Part shown: one piece after another, positions 1-4,917 of the stretch | Layout of the letters: the number at the start of each line of letters is the position of its first letter | How positions within the stretch are numbered: the stretch's first letter is position 1 | Source: Actinobacteria bacterium 21-64-8 | GTDB lineage: Bacteria; Actinomycetota; Acidimicrobiia; Acidimicrobiales; RAAP-2 | NCBI GenBank assembly: GCA_002255315.1 | Contig: NCBD01000039.1 | Location: 1 to 8,032 of the forward strand | Length of the DNA: 8,032 bases | Direction of reading: 5' to 3' | Notes under the pieces: generated by a model | Database searches by the model: none | Told to the model about the DNA's origin: nothing | The model's input: only the letters and a program-made list of their open reading frames with translations | Made by a program: the position numbers and the translations under genes

Positions 1-138
1 CGCGTCGGCGACGTCGCCGACGACGGACCAATGGGGTGACGACCGCCACGGGACGCCCGCGCCGGGTCCGATAGAACCTTGTCCGGGAAAGAGCGCGACG
101 AAATCGTCACGGTACGTGAGAGCCGACGAGAACGACAT
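1..138 (-). CDS. fabD: Malonyl-CoA:ACP transacylase (FabD-like), N-terminal part only
   Basis: The reverse strand from the ATG at 138 reads 46 open codons to the window edge. They begin MSFSSALTYRDDFVALFPGQ and continue with GS, so the family's FPGQGS motif is at residues 17-22. This motif opens the alpha/beta hydrolase-like fold of FabD, which moves malonyl from CoA to acyl carrier protein in cytoplasmic fatty acid synthesis. The catalytic GHSxG serine would lie beyond the edge and cannot be checked. The ATG was chosen because an extended -10 element (TGTTACCGT, 154 to 146) ends 7 bases before it, suggesting a leaderless transcript; a GTG nine bases upstream is the alternative. There is no convincing Shine-Dalgarno at usable spacing. 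The gene lies 17 bases downstream of the tRNA-Leu on the same strand. The acyltransferase domain of a polyketide or type I fatty acid synthase shares the motif, but the short N-terminus favours stand-alone FabD. Confidence 0.8.
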   Translation of the reverse strand, partial: MSFSSALTYRDDFVALFPGQGSIGPGAGVPWRSSPHWSVVGDVADA

Positions 139-145
139 GGCTCCC

Positions 146-154
146 ACGGTAACA
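146..154 (-). promoter_or_regulatory. Extended -10 promoter element for fabD
   Basis: On the reverse strand the bases 154 to 146 read TGTTACCGT, which matches the extended -10 pattern TGnTAnnnT. The hexamer is followed by 7 bases and then the fabD ATG, so transcription would start at or one base before the A of the ATG. It begins 2 bases past the discriminator base of the tRNA-Leu, so any -35 region would lie inside the tRNA gene; no good -35 hexamer is visible there. The match is by eye and no start site has been mapped. Confidence 0.45.
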
Positions 155-155
155 G

Positions 156-239
156 TGCCCGGAGTGGGACTCGAACCCACACACCCTCTCGAGTAAAGGC
201 TTTTGAGGCCTCCGCGTCTGCCAATTCCGCCATCCGGGC
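156..239 (-). tRNA. tRNA-Leu (anticodon CAA)
   Basis: The reverse strand folds as a class II tRNA of 84 bases. The acceptor stem is GCCCGGA paired with TCCGGGC, with discriminator A at 156. The D-arm region GCGGAATTGGCAGACGC is typical of tRNA-Leu. The anticodon stem is GAGGC with GCCTT (one G-T pair) and the loop is CTCAAAA, which puts CAA at 205 to 203 and reads UUG codons. A long variable arm (ACTC with GGGT) separates it from the T arm, whose stem is GTGGG with CCCAC and whose loop is TTCGAGT. The 3' CCA is not encoded, because the base after the discriminator is C and the next is T, so tRNA nucleotidyltransferase would have to add it. Confidence 0.96.
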
Positions 240-249
240 TGCGGCGACC

Positions 250-258
250 ACGGTAGCA
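250..258 (-). promoter_or_regulatory. Extended -10 promoter element for tRNA-Leu
   Basis: The reverse strand at 258 to 250 reads TGCTACCGT, again matching TGnTAnnnT. It ends 10 bases before the first base of the mature tRNA, so transcription would begin about 4 bases upstream of it. The 12-base stretch around it (248-259) differs at one position from the stretch at 144-155 before fabD. A weaker alternative is TACGGT at 267 to 262, with GTGACG 16 bases further upstream as a possible -35. Confidence 0.45.
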
Positions 259-265
259 GCAACCG

Positions 266-271
266 TAGTGT
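266..271 (+). promoter_or_regulatory. -10 element for menC (leaderless type)
   Basis: The hexamer TAGTGT matches TANNNT and is followed by 7 bases and then the ATG at 279, placing the expected transcription start at or next to the start codon. GCGACC at 244-249, 16 bases upstream, shares three of six positions with TTGACA. The element lies in the short gap between the divergent tRNA-Leu and menC, so the two promoters overlap in space. Confidence 0.4.
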
Positions 272-278
272 GGCGGTG

Positions 279-1343
279 ATGAACGTCACGCTCTTCGAGC
301 ACGAGGTCGAGCTCGCGCAAGCGCTCGAAGCGGGATTGCAGCGCCACGACCGGCGTACGCGACTGTACCTGAAGCTCGACGACGGCGGCGAAGTCGGAGT
401 GGGCGAGATTGCGCCCCAACGCGAAGCACTGAACGGTGACGCAAACGTGGACGACGTGCGTCGCGAGTTGGTTGAGCTCGTATTACCCCAAGTCGTGGCG
501 ATGCGCACTCGCGAGGGAGCGCTGCCCTCGTGGACGCGGATTGCTCGACTCCGTGGACCACGTCACGCGAGCGCTCCGGCACTCGCACTCGTGGAGATGG
601 CGTTGCTGGAGCGCGAACTACGTCAGGCGCGTCAACGCCTCGACGAGTGGTGGGTGCCCCGTGGGCCACTGGTACTGCAACGCGGAGTCTCCCTACTTCG
701 CCACGACGACCCCTGGCCCGACCTCGAGGGCGTCGTGCGCCTACGAGCCAAAGTCGCACCTGGAAGGATTGATTCTGAGGCGCTCGAGCGTGTGGCGGCG
801 ACTGCGCTACCGGTCATTCTCGACTTCAACGCCACCGCGCGCACGTTCGATGAGGTTCGTGCAGTGTGGCAGCGGGTCTCAGCGCTCGCGAACGTCGTAG
901 CCGTAGAGCAACCCTTTCAAGTGGGTAATTTCATTGACTCGGCGCAACTCAGCAAAGAGATGCCCGTCGCCGTCTCGCTTGACGAAAGTCTTCGCTCGCT
1001 GGGAGATCTCAATCAAATTCTGCGCTACGAAGCCGCGACGATGCTCTGCGTGAAGCCCGCGCGGGTCGGGGGGCTCGCGAACGCGCGCACCATCATTACG
1101 AAAGCTCGTGAACGAGGACTTCGCCCGTACGTTGGTGGTTTTTTTGAATCGCCCTACGCCCGTCACGTCCATCGAATTCTTGCCCGTCACTGCGTCAGTG
1201 AGCCCAGTGACGTCGGCGACGTCGCGACCGTTGGCAACTCCGAGGAGGTGCAGTCATGCGCGGACGGCTTTGGTTACTGCGTTGATCCGCGGGTTCTTCA
1301 AGGCAGCCGGGTCTGGTCCGTCATGACGAGCGCCGCGACTTAG
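279..1343 (+). CDS. menC: Enolase-superfamily o-succinylbenzoate synthase-like protein
   Basis: The product is 354 residues, normal for the muconate-lactonizing subgroup of the enolase superfamily. o-Succinylbenzoate synthase (OSBS) dehydrates SHCHC in menaquinone synthesis in the cytoplasm. The N-terminal capping domain has VGEIAP at 41-46. The barrel carries the expected catalytic set in order: RAK with Lys158, DFN with Asp182, EQP with Glu210, SLDES with Asp235, and VKPARVGG with Lys259. Its GGFFES segment near the end resembles the GGMLETG loop of the NSAR/OSBS group more than the mycobacterial MenC loop. The first Lys of the usual KxK motif is Arg156. The ATG at 279 is preferred over the in-frame GTG at 270, which overlaps the -10 hexamer. 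No other menaquinone gene is in the window, so N-acylamino acid racemase or dipeptide epimerase activity cannot be excluded. Confidence 0.75.
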   Translation: MNVTLFEHEVELAQALEAGLQRHDRRTRLYLKLDDGGEVGVGEIAPQREALNGDANVDDVRRELVELVLPQVVAMRTREGALPSWTRIARLRGPRHASAPALALVEMALLERELRQARQRLDEWWVPRGPLVLQRGVSLLRHDDPWPDLEGVVRLRAKVAPGRIDSEALERVAATALPVILDFNATARTFDEVRAVWQRVSALANVVAVEQPFQVGNFIDSAQLSKEMPVAVSLDESLRSLGDLNQILRYEAATMLCVKPARVGGLANARTIITKARERGLRPYVGGFFESPYARHVHRILARHCVSEPSDVGDVATVGNSEEVQSCADGFGYCVDPRVLQGSRVWSVMTSAAT

Positions 1344-1346
1344 AAT
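1341..1346 (+). promoter_or_regulatory. -10 element for the hypothetical-pdtaR-polA operon
   Basis: TAGAAT, close to the TATAAT consensus, is followed by 6 bases and then the ATG at 1353, the geometry of a leaderless transcript. Its first three bases are the TAG stop codon of menC, so the end of one gene and the promoter of the next share sequence. CCGTCA at 1318-1323, 17 bases upstream, shares three of six positions with TTGACA. There is no purine-rich Shine-Dalgarno between the box and the ATG, which supports the leaderless reading. Confidence 0.5.
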
Positions 1347-1352
1347 CCGGCC

Positions 1353-1652
1353 ATGGGCTCTCGACTAGTGAAGCGCCGTCTCGAGGATGTCCAGCGTCAG
1401 CTGGGACAAGCTCGCGAAAGCCTTCACGTTCTCGAAGAGCAGGTGGCGGTATGGAATGACGCGCTCGACGACGCAAGAATTCGATCTCTAGTATCCGAAA
1501 CGCCCCTGCAAACGAGAGAATACGATGAACTCTCTCGGCACGTCCAGGCCGCGATTGCCGAGATGGATCGTCGTTCGCGCGAGGTGCACGAACTCGTCGT
1601 CGCGCGCGACGAATTGTTGCGCGAGTGGAGTCCAAAGGATGAAAATGGATAA
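1353..1652 (+). CDS. Small, probably coiled-coil protein of unknown function
   Basis: I do not recognise this 99-residue protein. It is highly charged, with no membrane segment and no signal peptide. Two long stretches (about residues 5-50 and 55-92) show helix-like spacing of Leu, Val and Ile among Arg, Glu, Gln and Asp, as in an antiparallel helical hairpin or a short coiled coil. There is no cysteine, so no metal cluster, and no recognisable catalytic motif. It is the first gene of a tight operon: its last 14 bases overlap the chosen start of pdtaR, and polA follows. The start is supported by the -10 box 6 bases upstream; a GTG at 1368 would be the fallback. A role as a partner of the regulator, or a structural role, is only inference. 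Coding status rests on the operon context and the consistent protein-like composition. Confidence 0.75.
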   Translation: MGSRLVKRRLEDVQRQLGQARESLHVLEEQVAVWNDALDDARIRSLVSETPLQTREYDELSRHVQAAIAEMDRRSREVHELVVARDELLREWSPKDENG

Positions 1653-2217
1653 GCGAGTAGTCATCGCCGACGACGAGTCAATTATTCGCCTCGACCTCAA
1701 GGAGATTCTCGAGGGCGACGGTTACTTGGTGGTGGGAGAAGCGGCAAGAGGTGATGACGCACTCGCGATGATTCGTGACCTCGAGCCGGATTTGGCGTTG
1801 CTCGATATCAAAATGCCCGGACTCGACGGCATTGAAGTCGCACGAGCCATCAAGGGCGGCAAGACGCACGTCGTGCTGCTGACGGCCTTTAGTCAACGCT
1901 CGCTGATTGAGAGCGCGCGCGACGCCGGAGTCGTGGCCTATCTCGTCAAACCCTTTCGTTCGAGTGAGATCCTTCCCAAATTGGCCTCTCTTCTGCGACC
2001 TTCGGTGGATCGTGACGCCTCAGTCCACGAGACTCCGAGCGTCGAGGACAAGATTGAAACGCGCGAGATCGTGCAAAGGGCGAAAGAGCAATTGATGCGC
2101 GAACGAGCGCTCGACGAACCCTCGGCGTTCGAAATTATTCAACAGTCCGCCATGCGCGGTCGCGTGCGCATGCGTGACGTGGCCCAGCAGATTTTGCGAG
2201 GCGAGTTCGTTGGCTAA
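1639..2217 (+). CDS. pdtaR: PdtaR-type response regulator with ANTAR RNA-binding domain
   Basis: The 192-residue protein has a receiver domain (about 5-120) followed by a C-terminal ANTAR domain (about 136-190). Receiver residues are complete: acidic pair Asp11-Asp12, phosphoacceptor Asp56 in LLDIKMPG, Thr82 in LLTAFSQR and Lys104 in YLVKPF. The segment AKEQLMRE followed by AFEIIQQSAMRGRVRMRDVA is typical of ANTAR, which binds paired RNA hairpins and prevents transcription termination. The architecture and the TAFSQR motif match mycobacterial PdtaR (Rv1626), which is phosphorylated by the kinase PdtaS; no kinase gene lies in this window. The ATG at 1639 has GGAG 8 bases upstream; the ATG at 1645, with AAGG 6 bases upstream, is equally possible and would remove two residues. 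It overlaps the preceding gene by 14 bases and polA by 8, so translation is probably coupled. Confidence 0.92.
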   Translation: MKMDKRVVIADDESIIRLDLKEILEGDGYLVVGEAARGDDALAMIRDLEPDLALLDIKMPGLDGIEVARAIKGGKTHVVLLTAFSQRSLIESARDAGVVAYLVKPFRSSEILPKLASLLRPSVDRDASVHETPSVEDKIETREIVQRAKEQLMRERALDEPSAFEIIQQSAMRGRVRMRDVAQQILRGEFVG

Positions 2218-4822
2218 CGCGCCAGACCAGCGCCCTCTGCTCCTGCTCGATGGGATGTCGCTGGCCTTTCGTGCGTACTTCGCGCTCTCACCCGACATCA
2301 AGACGTCCTCGGGTCTGGTGACCAATGCCCTGCACGGTTTTGCTTCCATGTTGATCTCGCTCGTTAAAACGCAAACGCCGCGCGCCGTGGCGGTGGCGTT
2401 CGATTTGCCCGGTGGCACGTTCCGTGACGAAATGTCAGAGGACTACAAGGGCGGTCGCGCGGCGACGCCCGAAGACCTTGAACCCCAGTTCGACCTAATT
2501 CGAACGATGTGCGAGGTGCTACATATTCCCGTGTTGGGCGTGGCCGGTTACGAAGCGGACGACGTTCTTGCCACGCTCGCCAGTTGGGGACGCGACCGAG
2601 AGATACCGGTGATCGTCGTCACCGGCGATCGCGACACGTTCCAGCTTGTCGAAGATCCTTTCGTCAAGGTTCTCTACAACCGTCGAGGTGTGTCGGACTA
2701 CTCGCTCTACGACGAGGCGGGCATCTTCGAGCGCTGTGGCATCGAATCGAAGCGCTACCCGCTCCTCGCGGCGCTGCGGGGCGATACGTCGGATAACTTG
2801 CCCGGCGTGCCTGGCGTGGGTGAAAAGACCGCCGCCAAGCTCTTCGCTCAGTACGCGTCGATGGACGAGTTGTACCAACACCTCGACGAACTAACGCCGA
2901 AGCTGCGCGAGAATCTGGCCGCCTTTGAGTCGCGGGCTCGCAATAATGAACAGATGATGTGGCTGGTTCGTGACGTTCCACTTGACGTGTCACTCGACCA
3001 GATCGTCCTGGGTGGTTGGCGCCGCGACGAGGTTCATGCCTTTTTTGATCGCTTCGAGATGAATTCGGTTCGCGCGCGCGTGGACCGCCTGATGCAAGAC
3101 GGCCTGCTCGGCGACTCGGGCGAAGTGGAGCGTACGAGTGTCGTGACTGCATCGTCGACCACGCCAACCCCCACCAGAGCGTCCACGTTGGCCGAGGTTC
3201 TTGCCTATGGGTCGCCCACGGTCGCCTACACGAGCGATCGAGTTGCACTGTTTGACCACTCGAGCGGCGCCTTGGCGCTAGGTAGTCTCGACGAGTTTTT
3301 CCAACTTGTTGGTGACGTGAGTGTCGCGGGCCACGACGTCAAGGGACTTTTTCGACTCGCCTATGAACGTGGCGAGCATCTGGTTGATCCGAGCGACGAC
3401 ACGTCCATCATGGCGTTTTTGCTCGACGCGGTGAGCGGTCACTATGGCCTTGGCGACGTGGCCGAGCGTTTTCTTGGAGAAACAATCTCGACTGAAGCGC
3501 CGTCGCTTTTTGGCGCATCGAGTGACGAGGCGCTGCAGCGCGACGTCCAAGTTGTGGCGCGCCTTAGAGCGCATTTACGCTCGGAGATTTCACGTTGGGA
3601 GTTGAATTTTATCTACGACAAGGTTGAACTGCCTTTGGTGGCGGTTCTTGGTCGGATGGAGGCGAGGGGCATTCGCGTCGACGTCGAATTACTACGCGCG
3701 ATTAGCGGTGAATTTACGGCTGAGGCAATGAAACTCGATGACGAAATTCAACAGATCGCGGGTCATCCCTTCAAAGTGAACTCTCCCCAACAGCTTCAAG
3801 TTGTGCTGTTTGATGAGTTGGGACTGCGTGCGACCAAAAAGATTAAGTCGGGCTACTCGACCGATGCCACCAGTCTTGAAGCAATCGTTGACGAACACCC
3901 TATTGTGGCGAAAATCCTGCGCTTTCGAGAGATTGAAAAGCTGCGGTCTACCTACGGCGCTCCGCTCATTAGCGCAGTTGCCCCCGACGGGCGCATTCAC
4001 GCGTCGTTCAATCAGACGGTCGCTCGCACCGGACGGCTGTCGTCAGAGAACCCCAACTTGCACAACATTCCCGTGCGCTCGAGCGAGGGCCGCCGTCTGC
4101 GTTACGCCTTCTTGCCGAGTGAGAGTTGGATCTTGGCGGTGTCGGACTACAACCAGATTGAACTGCGGATCTTGGCTCACCTGTCGAGGGATGAGGGACT
4201 CCTTCGCGCCTTCGACGGGCATCAAGACGTGCATCGAACTATCGCGGCCTCGGTCTTTGGTGTCGCACCGGAGCAAGTGACGAACGAGCAACGTGAACAG
4301 GCCAAGGCGGTCTCCTACGGACTCGCGTACGGCATGGAATCCTTCGGGCTCAGCCAACGCCTCGGGATTTCGGTGGGCGAAGCCAAGGGCATTATGGACC
4401 GCTACTTCGAGGGCTTTCCAAGTCTGCGCGCGTACATGGAGCGCACCATCAGCGAGATTCGAAACGCTGGTTTCTCGCGAACCGAATTTGGTCGCATACG
4501 CCCTTTCCCGGATTTAGCGACCGCGGTGGGCGCCCAACGTCAAGCGGCCGAGCGCCAGGCGATGAACGCGGGTATTCAGGGCCTCGCGGCCGATATTTTC
4601 AAGTCGGCGCTCGTGCGCCTCGACCACGCCCTCGCCTCGGCACAACTAGAGGCTCGTTTGATTCTCCAGGTCCACGACGAAGTTCTCGTTGAGGCTCCAC
4701 CCGGTGAACAAGAGGCAGTCTCGGGCATCATTGTCGACGCGCTGACGAACGCCGCGAGCCTGCGCGTGCCACTCGAGGTGAGCTTGCACTGGGGCGAAAA
4801 CTGGGCAGCCGCCAAGGGTTAG
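2210..4822 (+). CDS. polA: DNA polymerase I
   Basis: The 870-residue enzyme fills repair and Okazaki gaps. The 5'-nuclease domain (about 1-300) is intact, with Asp14, Asp65, Glu115, Asp117, Asp118, Asp140, Asp142, Asp192 and Asp195 and a helix-hairpin-helix near 199-212. The middle domain (about 320-475) lacks the proofreading DxE pair and the KYD aspartate, so it should not edit. The polymerase domain has motif A with Asp646 (DYNQIELR), the O-helix QAKAVSYGLAYG with Tyr703, and motif C His822-Asp823-Glu824. The start is assigned to TTG at 2210, inside the end of pdtaR, because AGG at 2199-2201 lies 8 bases upstream and the N-terminus then begins just before LLLLDG, as in homologues. An in-frame ATG at 2174 would add 12 residues that read as pdtaR out of frame. 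pdtaR-polA-rpsA order matches Mycobacterium. Confidence 0.97.
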   Translation: MANAPDQRPLLLLDGMSLAFRAYFALSPDIKTSSGLVTNALHGFASMLISLVKTQTPRAVAVAFDLPGGTFRDEMSEDYKGGRAATPEDLEPQFDLIRTMCEVLHIPVLGVAGYEADDVLATLASWGRDREIPVIVVTGDRDTFQLVEDPFVKVLYNRRGVSDYSLYDEAGIFERCGIESKRYPLLAALRGDTSDNLPGVPGVGEKTAAKLFAQYASMDELYQHLDELTPKLRENLAAFESRARNNEQMMWLVRDVPLDVSLDQIVLGGWRRDEVHAFFDRFEMNSVRARVDRLMQDGLLGDSGEVERTSVVTASSTTPTPTRASTLAEVLAYGSPTVAYTSDRVALFDHSSGALALGSLDEFFQLVGDVSVAGHDVKGLFRLAYERGEHLVDPSDDTSIMAFLLDAVSGHYGLGDVAERFLGETISTEAPSLFGASSDEALQRDVQVVARLRAHLRSEISRWELNFIYDKVELPLVAVLGRMEARGIRVDVELLRAISGEFTAEAMKLDDEIQQIAGHPFKVNSPQQLQVVLFDELGLRATKKIKSGYSTDATSLEAIVDEHPIVAKILRFREIEKLRSTYGAPLISAVAPDGRIHASFNQTVARTGRLSSENPNLHNIPVRSSEGRRLRYAFLPSESWILAVSDYNQIELRILAHLSRDEGLLRAFDGHQDVHRTIAASVFGVAPEQVTNEQREQAKAVSYGLAYGMESFGLSQRLGISVGEAKGIMDRYFEGFPSLRAYMERTISEIRNAGFSRTEFGRIRPFPDLATAVGAQRQAAERQAMNAGIQGLAADIFKSALVRLDHALASAQLEARLILQVHDEVLVEAPPGEQEAVSGIIVDALTNAASLRVPLEVSLHWGENWAAAKG

Positions 4823-4831
4823 CGTCCCCGG

Positions 4832-4840
4832 TGCTAGGGT
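4832..4840 (+). promoter_or_regulatory. Candidate extended -10 promoter for rpsA
   Basis: TGCTAGGGT fits the extended -10 pattern TGnTAnnnT and lies just after the polA stop codon. It would start transcription near 4846 and give a leader of about 70 bases before the rpsA ATG. No good -35 hexamer is seen (CCAAGG at the expected distance), which is tolerable for an extended -10 promoter. Read-through from polA is also possible, because no terminator is obvious between the two genes. Confidence 0.35.
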
Positions 4841-4841
4841 G

Positions 4842-4895
4842 GACCCCTGGGTCAACACCGGTGTCCCAGCCTCATCGCCTAGTCAGACCCCGGTG
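4842..4895 (+). promoter_or_regulatory. rpsA leader with inverted repeats
   Basis: The gap between polA and rpsA contains the inverted repeat GACCC-CT-GGGTC at 4842-4853 and the perfect 10-base palindrome ACACCGGTGT at 4855-4864. CCCCGGTG occurs at 4826-4833, before the predicted transcript start, and again at 4888-4895. The CACCGG at 4856-4861 could pair with the CCGGTG of the downstream copy, giving alternative folds. In Escherichia coli, S1 represses its own mRNA through the leader; whether this leader does the same is inference. Confidence 0.3.
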
Positions 4896-4917
4896 TGGTC
4901 GCACGAAAGTAGTACGA

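Noticed and set aside
79..279. Forward ORF of 66 codons across the tRNA-Leu
   Set aside because: It translates straight through the antisense of the tRNA gene and of fabD; low-complexity Ser, Arg and Ala sequence.
286..759. Reverse-strand ORF of 157 codons opposite menC
   Set aside because: Arg-rich, without recognisable motifs, and fully opposite a gene with all its catalytic residues; typical of antisense frames in GC-rich DNA.
3..1225. Repeated 15-mer CGTCGGCGACGTCGC at 3-17 and 1211-1225, the first copy inside an 18-base perfect palindrome (4-21)
   Set aside because: Both copies lie inside coding sequence and encode GDVA-type peptides from common GC-rich codons; no further copies were noticed, so a dispersed repeat is not supported.
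2174..2209. ATG at 2174 as the polA start
   Set aside because: It would add 12 residues read from inside pdtaR in another frame, with no similarity to PolA N-termini; the TTG at 2210 has a ribosome-binding site and the expected N-terminus.
2664..3248. Reverse-strand ORF of 194 codons opposite polA
   Set aside because: Composition is dominated by Arg, Ser and Pro and it lies opposite conserved PolA domains; no start context or domain.
4831..4917. GTG codons at 4831 and 4861 as rpsA starts
   Set aside because: The added residues are Pro- and Arg-rich and unlike S1; the first GTG overlaps the candidate -10 element.
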